From Bacteroidota bacterium (lineage in GTDB: Bacteria; Bacteroidota; Bacteroidia; B-17B0; Aurantibacillaceae): a DNA stretch of 64,000 nt. Shown here piece by piece: positions 1 through 8,177 of the stretch. The translations under genes were made by a program, and so were the position numbers. The stretch lies in NCBI GenBank assembly GCA_029237825.1, contig JAQZBQ010000010.1, forward strand, positions 62,001-126,000, read 5' to 3'. The number at the start of each line of letters is the position of its first letter. Position 1 is the first letter of the stretch. The notes under the pieces were generated by a model. That model was not told where the DNA came from. It made no database searches and saw nothing but the letters and a program-made list of their open reading frames with translations.

Positions 1-1638
1 ACCCATTGTTCCGGGAGTTTTCGTATCGTCGTTAACCATTTGAAGCGTAAAATTCCGTTCAATTTCCTGATAGGCAGAATTTGGAGCAATCACCAACGAA
101 ATGGAAACCGGTTGATACTCCTGTGCTTCAAAGTTTACTTTATAGGTTTTCCCCTTTACACCCGGAGCTAAAATCATTAAATATTTACCGGTTTTCTCAT
201 TAGGGCGAATATCCTGAAGTACCAAACCATTTTCATCCATCACTGTGATACGCGCATTAGCCGGATGTTTATTTTCACCGTTAAATCGGAGAAGGCCTTT
301 TAGTAAGGTTAATGGTTCACATACTGAGCGTTCAAAATCAATCCGGTAAATATCTTTATCCCCAATACCGCCTTTACGGTTCGAAGAAAGATAAGCGCGT
401 TTACCGTCAGCAGATTGTACGAAAAAAATATCATGATCCGGCGTATTAATAGGAGCCCTTAAATTTTCGGGTTCGCTCCATTTACCGTCAGCTCCTCGGG
501 TTGTTTTAAAAACATCAAATCCGCCCATGTTTTTATGCCCCTTTGAACTAAAAAACATCGTTACGCCGTCTGGATGAATAAAAGGCGCTTCTTCATCCTC
601 TTTCGTATTAATAGTTGGTCCCATATTAGTAGCCTTACTCCATTCGCCATTTGGTAATTTTTCGCAGCTCCAGATATCTCTACCGCCAAATCCACCTTCT
701 TTTCTGTTACTCACAAAGTAAAGCGTGTTTCCATCAACAGACATCGTGGCGTGCGTTTCCCAGTCTGGAGAGTTAACGCTTGCACCAATCGGCAGCAAAG
801 GTGACCATATTTCACCTTCTAACCGGCTGTAATAAATATCCCCGCCATTCACGTCCTTGTATACAAAAAGCAAACTTCCATCGGGTGATAGGCCAATATT
901 TGCTTCATTGCCCGAGGTGTTGATGGTTGACGCAATTTGTGTGGCTTCGCCCCAGCTACCGTTTCTACGCTTGGTGCTCAGATAAATGTCTTCCATATAT
1001 AACCCGTCATCCGATTTTTCCCGACCCGTACTACCAGGCCGTCTTGAGGTAAATATCAGTGTTGATTCATCCGCAGAAATTACCGGTGCATAATCCGGGA
1101 AAGGAGAATTGATACTATCCCCTAAATTTACTACCCTTACCCTTGCGGTATCTTTTGTAAATTCCTGGGCATTGGTGTTTTTCTGAAGTTCTTTATCTAG
1201 TTCTGCTGTAAGGGAAGGATTTCTGTCGCCAACCTGTTCTTTGAACTTTTGGAAATTGACATAGGAAGCAATAAAATTATAATTTAATCGATAGGCTTCC
1301 GCCAGATAATAAAATGCCTGATCGGACGCTCTTTTTTCCAATGGGTTTTCAGGAGAGTAATTATGTGTTACATTTTTTACCGCCCTTTCAAGGTGATACA
1401 CTGCTTTCTCTTTTTCAGGCGATTGCAGGTAACATAAACCCAGCTTATAATTGATATTAGCTGAACTCGAATCAATTTGATAAGCCTCCTGAAAACTTCT
1501 AAGAGCCAAGGGATAATTTTCTTCCAGCATCAGGTAATTACCCTCAACAAACTTTTCCCGATACAATGTTTTATTACTCTGAGAATGAACGCTATGAGTT
1601 GTAATACCTAAAACAAAAAATAAAATGATTTTCTTCAT
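1..1638 (-). CDS. PorE-like T9SS protein: TPR + PD40 beta-propeller + regulatory-like domain (C-terminus off window)
   Basis: Reads from an ATG at 1638 leftward and stays open to base 1, so the C-terminus is missing. Residues 1-20 form a signal peptide. Residues about 20-130 look like TPR helices. Residues about 165-440 contain PD40/WD40-type blades with repeated patterns such as LYFVSNRKEGGFGGRDIW and MFFSSKGHKNMGGFDVF. From about residue 440 comes a carboxypeptidase-regulatory-like beta domain (LLKGLLRF..., GKYLMILAPG). This order matches PorE (P. gingivalis PG1058 family), a periplasmic/OM-associated part of the type IX secretion machine that normally ends in an OmpA-like peptidoglycan-binding domain. 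That domain would lie beyond the left edge and is not seen. It is divergent from the PorQ/PorV-like gene at 1795. The family is confident; the exact PorE orthology is inferred, since many Bacteroidota OmpA paralogues share this layout. Confidence 0.8.
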   Translation of the reverse strand, partial: MKKIILFFVLGITTHSVHSQSNKTLYREKFVEGNYLMLEENYPLALRSFQEAYQIDSSSANINYKLGLCYLQSPEKEKAVYHLERAVKNVTHNYSPENPLEKRASDQAFYYLAEAYRLNYNFIASYVNFQKFKEQVGDRNPSLTAELDKELQKNTNAQEFTKDTARVRVVNLGDSINSPFPDYAPVISADESTLIFTSRRPGSTGREKSDDGLYMEDIYLSTKRRNGSWGEATQIASTINTSGNEANIGLSPDGSLLFVYKDVNGGDIYYSRLEGEIWSPLLPIGASVNSPDWETHATMSVDGNTLYFVSNRKEGGFGGRDIWSCEKLPNGEWSKATNMGPTINTKEDEEAPFIHPDGVTMFFSSKGHKNMGGFDVFKTTRGADGKWSEPENLRAPINTPDHDIFFVQSADGKRAYLSSNRKGGIGDKDIYRIDFERSVCEPLTLLKGLLRFNGENKHPANARITVMDENGLVLQDIRPNEKTGKYLMILAPGVKGKTYKVNFEAQEYQPVSISLVIAPNSAYQEIERNFTLQMVNDDTKTPGTMG

Positions 1639-1662
1639 GAATTAAAAAAAACAGTAAAGTTT

Positions 1663-1670
1663 CAAATATA
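1663..1670 (-). promoter_or_regulatory. Candidate -7 box for the PorE-like gene
   Basis: On the minus strand this reads TATATTTG, a full match to the Bacteroidota -7 consensus TAnnTTTG, about 25 bases before the ATG. I found no TTG at the right -33 spacing. Confidence 0.35.
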
Positions 1671-1781
1671 ATCATTTCAATACGACGGTTTTGATAAACT
1701 ATGAACAATAACGGTACAACCCTCGAAAAAGTGAACAAATTAAAATATGCATCAGAGTGAAAATTCTTTCGGGATTTGATT

Positions 1782-1789
1782 TATATTTG
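1782..1789 (+). promoter_or_regulatory. Candidate -7 box for the PorQ/PorV-like gene
   Basis: TATATTTG matches TAnnTTTG but ends only five bases before the ATG at 1795, so transcription would begin almost at the start codon. No clear -33 TTG. It could be a chance match inside the symmetric TTTGATCAAA. Confidence 0.3.
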
Positions 1790-1794
1790 ATCAA

Positions 1795-2655
1795 ATGAAG
1801 TACTGCCTGTTTATATTATTTTTATTCCCTTTATCTCTTTTATCTTCCAATGGTGAAGGACCGATTGCCCCAAGATCCGCAGCATTGGGGCATGCATCCT
1901 TAACCCTTTTCGATGCCTGGAGTGTGAGAAATAACCAGGGTAGTTTAGGTTTTGTCCGTAAGGGAGAGGCGGCGGCTTTTTATGAAAACCGTTTTTTGGT
2001 AAAGGAACTAAGCCAGACCGGATTTGCGACCGCAGTGCCTGTGAAAAAAGGAACCTTTGGGTTGTGTTATTCTTCTATGGGTTACCAGCTTTACCGGGAG
2101 TCTCAGGCAACTTTGAGTTATGGAATGAAGCTAAGCGAGAATATCTCTGCAGGAATCGGATTTGATTACCTTTCTACTAAAATTGCAGACATTTATGGGA
2201 GAGCACACGCGTTTACCGGATCCGTTGGACTCACAGCTAAATTGCTTCCCCAGATTATCATCTCCAGTCATGTCTATAATCCTTTCAGGGCAAAAATTAC
2301 CAATTATAATAATGAACGCGTCCCTACCATTATCAAATTCGGAGCACAATACATCTTCTCCCCAAAAGTTTTTTTTGTAGCTGAAGCCGAAAAAACGTCT
2401 GCGCAAAAAATGAATATTAAAGGCGGTATCGAGTACAAGCCTTCGTCACTTATTTTTATTCGTGTGGGAGGCTCTTCGTTTCCCGCTCAGGCTGCATTTG
2501 GTGTTGGTGTTAATTATAATGGTTTAAAAATTGACCTGAGCTCTTCTTACCATTCGATTTTAGGTGTTTCACCACAAATAGGTTTAAGCTATTCGTTTGG
2601 AAAGGATTATTCCGCAAAAAAGAATGCATTGAACGATGATCCGGAAAAACTGTGA
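1795..2655 (+). CDS. Outer-membrane beta-barrel protein, PorQ/PorV-like
   Basis: A 286-residue protein with a signal peptide (cut near residue 18-20) and alternating hydrophobic strands expected of an outer-membrane barrel. The mature N-terminus has ...PRSAALGHASLTLFDAWSV followed by NNQGSL, which resembles the SARA.ALGGA...DD......NP segment at the start of PorV/PorQ (FadL-superfamily) proteins of the T9SS. The family fit is from this motif and size, not a full match. The stop overlaps the GTG start of the next gene (GTGA), so the two are almost certainly cotranscribed and probably act together in the outer membrane. Confidence 0.65.
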   Translation: MKYCLFILFLFPLSLLSSNGEGPIAPRSAALGHASLTLFDAWSVRNNQGSLGFVRKGEAAAFYENRFLVKELSQTGFATAVPVKKGTFGLCYSSMGYQLYRESQATLSYGMKLSENISAGIGFDYLSTKIADIYGRAHAFTGSVGLTAKLLPQIIISSHVYNPFRAKITNYNNERVPTIIKFGAQYIFSPKVFFVAEAEKTSAQKMNIKGGIEYKPSSLIFIRVGGSSFPAQAAFGVGVNYNGLKIDLSSSYHSILGVSPQIGLSYSFGKDYSAKKNALNDDPEKL

Positions 2656-4832
2656 ACATTAAAAACCATCTCTTAATAATCGTCGTTTTATGTTTTTGTC
2701 TGAAAAGCTTTCATGCTCAGGCCCAAACCGACACTGTCAATAAGAATAATGAGCAGGTTGATGAGTTGATTAACCAGAATATCGAATTGCTCACAGAACA
2801 ACTTCAATCGGAAGACGGCGATTTAACAAACTTAACGGAAACATGGACGTATTATAGAAACCATCCCTTAAACCTGAACAAGGCGAGAAGAGAAGAGTTA
2901 ACTGACCTTTTATTATTGACTGATATCCAGATTAATAATTTATTAAAACACCGTGAAAAAAATGGTTACCTGATTAGTATGTATGAGTTGCAAAGCATTG
3001 ATGGCTTTGATTTGTTAACCATAAAAAAAATTATGCCTTTTGTTTTTGTCAGTGACCAGTTTGACGCTGCATTTTTTTCGGTCAACGAAATGTTTAAAGA
3101 TGGGAAACACGAATTTGTTAGTCGTTTCCAGCGTATCTTAGAGCCTCAGGCGGGCTACAATGTAAAAGATAGTATCAAAAACTTAAAGCCAAATTCATAT
3201 TACCTAGGAGATCCAAACAGAGTATTCGCGCGTTACTCTTTTCAATACAATAATAATGTATCCTTTGTTTTAGCTGGGGAAAAAGATGCTGGTGAACAAT
3301 TTGGAATTGGTGGTTCAAAAATTGACAGTATCGCATCTAATGATGGCAGTGGAAAAAAGAGGGCAATGTATCGTCAAACCCAAGGCTTTGATTTTTACAG
3401 CGGGCATATTGCCGTTAGAAATATCAGGTCGGTTAAGACACTAGTTGTAGGTGATTTTCAAGCAATGTTTGGGCAGGGATTAACGCTATGGCAGGGATTT
3501 GGTTTTGGGAAATCCGCTTCCGCCATGAGCATCAAGCGCAGTGGGGTCGGCATTAAGCCTTATCGTAGTTTTGATGAAAATCGATTTTTCCGGGGCGCCG
3601 CCGGTACAATACGTTTAAAAGATTTCGAAATTACCGGAATGGCTTCATTCAAAAAAATTGATGCGAACGCCGTACAATCTGATACCCTGGAAAGTGGTGA
3701 AATTGATGTTGTAGGTGTCAGTAGTCTTGAAATCAGCGGATTGCATAATACAAACGCATTAATGGAAGATAAAGGGATTATCAATCAAACCGTGTTAGGT
3801 GGAAACATCGCATTCAACAAGCGGAATTTCCACATTGCTGCAACCGGCCAAAACATGAATTTAAATGCAGAGCTTATAAAATCGCCCAGTCTGTATAACA
3901 AGTTTGACTTTCAGGGAAGGAGCAATTTTGTTGGTGGACTCGACTATAATTATGTATTCCGAAATGCGAATTTGTTTGGTGAGTTTGCAATGAGCAGCAG
4001 TGAAGGAAAGGCATTTTGCCAGGGATTGATCGTGGCACTAGATCCAAAATTAACGTTCGCGGCTCACTACCGCAACTTTGAAAGAAATTTCCAAAATCTT
4101 TTTGGGAACGCCGTTTCAGAAAATACGCTTCCCCAAAATGAAAGAAGCCTTTATTTAGGGATGGAAGCAAAAATTTTTAAAAGCCTCACGCTTTCCTTAT
4201 ACATGGATCAATACCAGTTTTCATGGCTAAAATCCACCGCAAGCGCACCATCATCGGGAAGGGATTTTTTTGTACAGTTGAATTACACGCCAACAAAAAA
4301 AATTGACATGTACTTTAGGGTAAGGCACAGAACTAAATTTGTAAATACAACGGAAGACAATTTTTATGATTACGTGGAACCTTATATCCAACAAAATTAC
4401 CGGTACAACCTTTCCGCACAAATCACACCTGATATAAAATTTAAATCAAGAATTGAATACACCCACATTGATCAGGTTTCAAAAGCGGCCGAAAATGGGG
4501 TTGCCTTTATACAGGATATAATTTATAAGCGGATGAAGTTTCCGTTTTCGTTTACATTGCGATATGCTGTTTTTGACACCCGGAGTTTTACCAGCCGGGT
4601 TTATGCTTATGAAAATGATGTGCTTTACTCCTATTCCGTTCCGGCACTATATTACAAAGGCCAAAGGATTTACGGAATTGTAAACTGGGATATCACCCGA
4701 AATATTGAAATATGGGTTCGGGTTGCATCAACCATTTATGATAATCAACCCGTTCAATCGAAAGGAAGCTTAAATGAGATTAACGCGTATCATAAAACGG
4801 AATTAAAACTTCAATTGAGACTGAAATTTTAA
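2652..4832 (+). CDS. Secreted helix-hairpin-helix (ComEA-type) domain joined to an outer-membrane barrel
   Basis: 726 residues starting at a GTG that shares four bases with the previous stop. Residues 1-25 are a signal peptide. Residues about 72-131 are a ComEA-like helix-hairpin-helix region: HPLNLNKARREELTDL, then NNLLKHREKNGYL, then LQSIDGFDLLTIKKI. ComEA-type HHH domains bind DNA non-specifically in the periplasm during transformation. The remaining 590 residues are rich in alternating aromatic strands and end in LQLRLKF, a terminal-Phe strand typical of outer-membrane barrels. Proteins of this plan are widespread in Bacteroidota as conserved proteins of unknown role. Whether the HHH still binds DNA is not shown; it could instead be a structural plug or a protein-binding module. 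Confidence 0.75.
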   Translation: MNIKNHLLIIVVLCFCLKSFHAQAQTDTVNKNNEQVDELINQNIELLTEQLQSEDGDLTNLTETWTYYRNHPLNLNKARREELTDLLLLTDIQINNLLKHREKNGYLISMYELQSIDGFDLLTIKKIMPFVFVSDQFDAAFFSVNEMFKDGKHEFVSRFQRILEPQAGYNVKDSIKNLKPNSYYLGDPNRVFARYSFQYNNNVSFVLAGEKDAGEQFGIGGSKIDSIASNDGSGKKRAMYRQTQGFDFYSGHIAVRNIRSVKTLVVGDFQAMFGQGLTLWQGFGFGKSASAMSIKRSGVGIKPYRSFDENRFFRGAAGTIRLKDFEITGMASFKKIDANAVQSDTLESGEIDVVGVSSLEISGLHNTNALMEDKGIINQTVLGGNIAFNKRNFHIAATGQNMNLNAELIKSPSLYNKFDFQGRSNFVGGLDYNYVFRNANLFGEFAMSSSEGKAFCQGLIVALDPKLTFAAHYRNFERNFQNLFGNAVSENTLPQNERSLYLGMEAKIFKSLTLSLYMDQYQFSWLKSTASAPSSGRDFFVQLNYTPTKKIDMYFRVRHRTKFVNTTEDNFYDYVEPYIQQNYRYNLSAQITPDIKFKSRIEYTHIDQVSKAAENGVAFIQDIIYKRMKFPFSFTLRYAVFDTRSFTSRVYAYENDVLYSYSVPALYYKGQRIYGIVNWDITRNIEIWVRVASTIYDNQPVQSKGSLNEINAYHKTELKLQLRLKF

Positions 4833-4928
4833 GATTTAATTTCTGGAGATTTTCTGTAACCATTTTTTGTCTGAGACGTATAATTGAAAATTCACTAAAT
4901 AAGTTACACTTAGAATCACCGGTCACGA

Positions 4929-5390
4929 ATGGCTTTTTTACAAAAAATTCTTCCAATAACTTTTTTGTTACTTACTTCATTTCATCTTAAATCACAAGTA
5001 AGGGTAGTTGAAATCAATGCTTCGGCCTTAGTGGATGATAAAGCAACTAATAACTATTCGATCGTGATTTTTTCTGATGGTGAAAAGAAAGATTCCATAT
5101 ATAACAAAAAGACTAAGGCCATTAACCTGTCCCTGGATGTCAATACGCTTTATTCCATCGTATTTAAAAAAGAAAGCTATCCCGATAAGCTTGTAATCGT
5201 GAATACAAAAATACCTTCGGGCCTAATGGAATTGGTTGAGGATCCTTTTGAATTGCAAGTGGAATTAACACCCAATACAACCACACTCAAAAAAGATCTT
5301 TACGATTATCCTGTCGCTATTCTTCAGGTTGTCAGGAAAGTGAAATCGCTTATGGCAAGTGAAGCCTATCATAAATTCACTCATAATTAA
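4929..5390 (+). CDS. Small secreted protein of unknown function
   Basis: 153 residues with a clear signal peptide (hydrophobic residues 7-17, likely cleavage after LKSQ). The rest reads as a beta-rich domain (VRVVEINASALVDD..., LYSIVFKKESYPDKLVIV) that resembles a prealbumin-like or carboxypeptidase-regulatory-like fold, with a short helical tail. I do not recognise the family. It follows the HHH-barrel gene by 96 bases on the same strand with no terminator seen between them, so it may be the third gene of that operon. Confidence 0.6.
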   Translation: MAFLQKILPITFLLLTSFHLKSQVRVVEINASALVDDKATNNYSIVIFSDGEKKDSIYNKKTKAINLSLDVNTLYSIVFKKESYPDKLVIVNTKIPSGLMELVEDPFELQVELTPNTTTLKKDLYDYPVAILQVVRKVKSLMASEAYHKFTHN

Positions 5391-5418
5391 AGCCTTTTAA
5401 ATACCGATTTAGCAAATT

Positions 5419-5453
5419 TTGGTAGTGGTATTTAACAAATGTGCCTATCTTTG
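5419..5453 (+). promoter_or_regulatory. Promoter of the bacilliredoxin gene
   Basis: TTG at 5419-5421 and TATCTTTG at 5446-5453 match the Bacteroidota -33/-7 pattern with a spacer of 24, one base longer than usual. The leader to the ATG is about 30 bases. Confidence 0.5.
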
Positions 5454-5488
5454 TAGCGCATTAAAAATTAACTTTAAATTATAACGAT

Positions 5489-5899
5489 ATGTACCCAGAA
5501 GCACTTGTAAGTCCCATGAAAGCAGAACTAACTGCTGCAGGCTTTGAAGATTTAACTACACCCGATTGCGTTGAGAATGCATTAAATAATGATGGAACTG
5601 TTTTAATGGTTGTAAATTCTGTTTGCGGTTGCGCTGCCGGTGCTTGCCGCCCCGGTGTAAAATTGAGTTTAGATCATTCGAAAAAACCTGCCAAATTAAC
5701 TACAGTTTTTGCTGGTTTCGATGGTGAAGCAGTAAATCAGGCCAGAAAACATTTTGCTCCTTATCCACCATCGTCGCCCGCAATTGCTTTATTTAAAAAC
5801 GGTGAATTGGTGCATTTTATAGAACGCCATAATATTGAAGGTAAAACCGCGACAATGATTGCAGACCATTTAAAAATGGTTTATGACGAGTATTGCTAG
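5489..5899 (+). CDS. BrxA/BrxB family bacilliredoxin
   Basis: 136 residues, the usual length of the YphP/YqiW (DUF1094) family. The start MYPEALVSPMKAELT and the active-site motif Cys46-Gly-Cys48 in VVNSVCGCAAG are diagnostic. These thioredoxin-fold proteins remove low-molecular-weight thiols such as bacillithiol from oxidised proteins in the cytoplasm. Many Bacteroidota make bacillithiol, which fits. It has its own promoter and a strong terminator 41 bases after the stop, so it is a single-gene unit. Confidence 0.93.
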   Translation: MYPEALVSPMKAELTAAGFEDLTTPDCVENALNNDGTVLMVVNSVCGCAAGACRPGVKLSLDHSKKPAKLTTVFAGFDGEAVNQARKHFAPYPPSSPAIALFKNGELVHFIERHNIEGKTATMIADHLKMVYDEYC

Positions 5900-5940
5900 A
5901 AAAGAATACCAACAATTTACTATTAAAAAATATCCAAAAT

Positions 5941-5967
5941 AATAAAGCCTCTCAATGGGGCTTTATT
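5941..5967 (+). terminator. Intrinsic terminator after the bacilliredoxin gene
   Basis: Perfect 9-bp inverted repeat AATAAAGCC / GGCTTTATT (5941-5949, 5959-5967) with a 9-base loop. It lies between the bacilliredoxin stop and the real murB start. Confidence 0.7.
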
Positions 5968-5979
5968 TACTTTCAGGCT

Positions 5980-6996
5980 ATGATAATTTCTTCGAATATT
6001 TCATTAAAGCCTTATAATACGTTTGGTATTGATGCCTTTGCTAAGTTTTTTACTACGATTCGTTCCATCGAAAACTTCCAGGAATTGCTACAGGATGATC
6101 TGTACAAAAACAACGAACCATTAATTCTCGGCGGCGGAAGTAATATGCTATTAACGAAAAATGTGAACGGTCTGGTTATTAAGAATGAATTAAAAGGCAT
6201 TGAAATTGTAAAAGAAACGGGAAATGACATATGGGTTAAATGCGCTGGGGGTGAAGTTTGGCATGAGTTAGTGGAATGGTGCATCGCTAAGAATTTCGGC
6301 GGACTCGAAAACCTATCTTTAATACCAGGCTGCACGGGAGCGAGCCCAATGCAGAATATTGGTGCCTATGGCGTAGAGATAAAAGACACATTTTACGAAT
6401 TGGAAGCAATTCATGTAGTCACCGGAGAAAAAGTCACATTTTCTAAACGTGATTGTGAATTTGGGTATCGGGAAAGTGTTTTTAAACACCGGTATAAAAA
6501 TCAATTTTTAATCACATCAGTTACTTTTCAACTATCTAAATCCCCTGTTTTTCACATTGAGTATGGAGCCATAAAGCAAGAGCTGGAGACGATGAATATT
6601 AAAGAGTTGAGTATTCAAGAGATTTCTCAGGCGGTGATCCGAATAAGAAGCAGCAAATTACCTGACCCCAAAAAAATTGGTAATGCTGGAAGTTTTTTCA
6701 AAAATCCAGAGATACCTGCAACCCGTTTTCATGAGCTCAAAGCCGAGTTTCCGAATCTGGTTGCTTTTCCGCTTGAAAACGGTAATTATAAGTTGGCAGC
6801 GGGTTGGTTAATTGAACAGTGTGGTTTAAAAGGGTACCGAAAAGGCGACGCGGGTGTTCATAAACTACAAGCATTAGTATTGGTAAATTATGGACAAGCT
6901 TCAGGACAGGACGTTTACGATCTTTCAAGCCATGTTTTGAAAACTGTAAAAGATAAATTTGGTGTTGAATTAGAGCGCGAAGTGAACATTCTTTAA
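5980..6996 (+). CDS. murB: UDP-N-acetylenolpyruvoylglucosamine reductase
   Basis: MurB reduces UDP-GlcNAc-enolpyruvate to UDP-MurNAc with NADPH and FAD, the second committed step of peptidoglycan synthesis. FAD-binding motifs are clear: LILGGGSNMLL near the N-terminus, then LIPGCTGASPMQNIGAYG. YRESVFK is the YRxSxF signature of type I (E. coli-like) MurB. NAGSFFKNP supplies the catalytic Ser region, and the late FGVELEREV holds the catalytic Glu. The frame is open from 5893, but I choose ATG 5980 (338 residues): it begins MIISSNISLKPYNTFGI as the family does, and the preceding terminator hairpin would lie inside any longer version. Confidence 0.95.
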   Translation: MIISSNISLKPYNTFGIDAFAKFFTTIRSIENFQELLQDDLYKNNEPLILGGGSNMLLTKNVNGLVIKNELKGIEIVKETGNDIWVKCAGGEVWHELVEWCIAKNFGGLENLSLIPGCTGASPMQNIGAYGVEIKDTFYELEAIHVVTGEKVTFSKRDCEFGYRESVFKHRYKNQFLITSVTFQLSKSPVFHIEYGAIKQELETMNIKELSIQEISQAVIRIRSSKLPDPKKIGNAGSFFKNPEIPATRFHELKAEFPNLVAFPLENGNYKLAAGWLIEQCGLKGYRKGDAGVHKLQALVLVNYGQASGQDVYDLSSHVLKTVKDKFGVELEREVNIL

Positions 6997-7074
6997 TCGT
7001 TCACAGGTTTGAAATAGCCCGAATGCACCAATCTTCCCTTTAGAGGAATTTCATTTGAAAAATTTTAAACGCAT

Positions 7075-7105
7075 AAAAAAAACCTCCCAGAATTTGAGAG
7101 GTTTT
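7075..7105 (-). terminator. rplS terminator
   Basis: AAAACCTC / GAGGTTTT stem (7079-7086, 7098-7105) ending in a run of T on the minus strand, 17 bases past the rplS stop. Confidence 0.75.
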
Positions 7106-7121
7106 AATGTGATTATAGAGA

Positions 7122-7490
7122 TTAAGCTTTATCCGCGTTTCTCTGAATTTTTTCGCGAATACGAGCAGCTTTTCCTGTACGAGTACGGATATAGTAGATT
7201 TTAGCTCTACGAACAATTCCCGTTTTATTTAATTCAATTTTATCAATAAATGGAGACGCTACCGGAAAAATACGTTCTACTCCTACTCCATTAGAAATTT
7301 TACGAACTGTGAAAGAAGCTGTTGCCGGCTCATTTTTGCGTTGAATCACAACACCTGAAAACTGTTGAACACGTTCTTTTTCACCCTCTTTAATTTTATA
7401 GTGAACAGTTACCGTATCACCTGCTTTAAATTTTGGATGCGCAACTTCAGTTGCCAATTGCTTCTTTACGTAGTCTAATAATAAACTCAT
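7122..7490 (-). CDS. rplS: 50S ribosomal protein L19
   Basis: 122 residues, matching L19 in length and throughout: [47 protein letters not shown] and the basic tail ARIREKIQ. L19 sits at the interface of the 30S and 50S subunits. Here it is monocistronic, with its own promoter, a structured leader (7516-7555) and a terminator, unlike the rpsP-rimM-trmD-rplS operon of many other bacteria. The isolated arrangement makes self-contained feedback control through the leader plausible. Confidence 0.97.
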   Translation of the reverse strand: MSLLLDYVKKQLATEVAHPKFKAGDTVTVHYKIKEGEKERVQQFSGVVIQRKNEPATASFTVRKISNGVGVERIFPVASPFIDKIELNKTGIVRRAKIYYIRTRTGKAARIREKIQRNADKA

Positions 7491-7515
7491 TGTTTCTTAT
7501 TTTAAATATTTATCA

Positions 7516-7555
7516 TTTTTAGCATTCGCTGCACCGTGCAACCAGCGGCTAAAAA
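7516..7555 (-). ncRNA. Structured 5' leader hairpin of rplS mRNA (candidate ribosomal-protein leader)
   Basis: Read on the minus strand, an 8-bp outer stem TTTTTAGC / GCTAAAAA (7548-7555 with 7516-7523) stacks on a 5-bp inner stem CGCTG / CAGCG (7543-7547 with 7527-7531). There is a 3-base bulge (AAT) on the 3' side and an 11-base loop. The hairpin begins within a few bases of the predicted transcription start, and 25 unstructured AT-rich bases separate it from the ATG. No T-run follows, so it is not a terminator. An autoregulatory L19-binding role is inferred. Confidence 0.55.
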
Positions 7556-7563
7556 GTGGAGTG

Positions 7564-7593
7564 CAAATATAATTTATTTTAAGTTAATGTCAA
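7564..7593 (-). promoter_or_regulatory. rplS promoter
   Basis: On the minus strand TTG (7591-7593), a 19-base spacer, and TATATTTG (7564-7571): an excellent Bacteroidota promoter. Predicted transcription start is near 7558-7560. Confidence 0.7.
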
Positions 7594-7636
7594 AATAAAA
7601 TAAAATGGCCAAGTCCGCTTTTTTAATGAACCTGAC

Positions 7637-8125
7637 CTATTTTTCATTTTCATCCTTAAATTCCTTTTTGTGACTGGAATTTGTGCGATATACGTCATCC
7701 ACATCGTCTTCGATCTCCTTTAACTCATGTTTCTTTTCTTTGCCAAGGTCTACATTTACAATCACTGGTGGTGGAGTAGCGTTAAATACCCAAACAGGTC
7801 CGTTCATGTAATAATAGCCCTGGCGCCAATTGTCCCAGTAAAAGTTATACCTTGGGAAATAGACCCAACGACGATGGTACGTGTGATGTGGATGCCAGTG
7901 CGGGTGAAAACCAACAATTTTTGCCGGCCGGTATGGACTGCGAACCACTGCCCGAGGGTGTGGCCGGGCATGATTTGGCTGAGCCATGACCTTATTACGT
8001 TTTATGCCGCTGTGAGGTTGATGACCATGGCCGTTTCCATTTCCTCGGCCTCGCTGTGCAAAACCGGTAACCACCGATCCAACCATAAACAGTGTTATTA
8101 ATACGATGTTTTTTAGTGTTTTCAT
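7637..8125 (-). CDS. His/Arg-rich secreted protein with acidic tail, function unknown
   Basis: 162 residues with a signal peptide (residues 1-23, cut after GFAQ). The next 80 residues are extremely rich in His, Arg, Pro and Gly (RGRGNGNGHGHQPHSG, HPHWHPHHTYHRRW). An aromatic patch (YFPRYNFYWDNW) follows, and the protein ends in an acidic Asp/Glu/Lys tail. No enzyme motif is visible. Similar short His-rich secreted proteins occur in Bacteroidota without a known role; divalent-metal binding or an interaction with polyanionic envelope polymers is a guess. It lies alone between rplS and the thioesterase operon, same strand. Confidence 0.7.
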   Translation of the reverse strand: MKTLKNIVLITLFMVGSVVTGFAQRGRGNGNGHGHQPHSGIKRNKVMAQPNHARPHPRAVVRSPYRPAKIVGFHPHWHPHHTYHRRWVYFPRYNFYWDNWRQGYYYMNGPVWVFNATPPPVIVNVDLGKEKKHELKEIEDDVDDVYRTNSSHKKEFKDENEK

Positions 8126-8177
8126 GATTTCATATTTTACTTTACAGAATCAAAAAATGTACTAAAATTATATTCCT

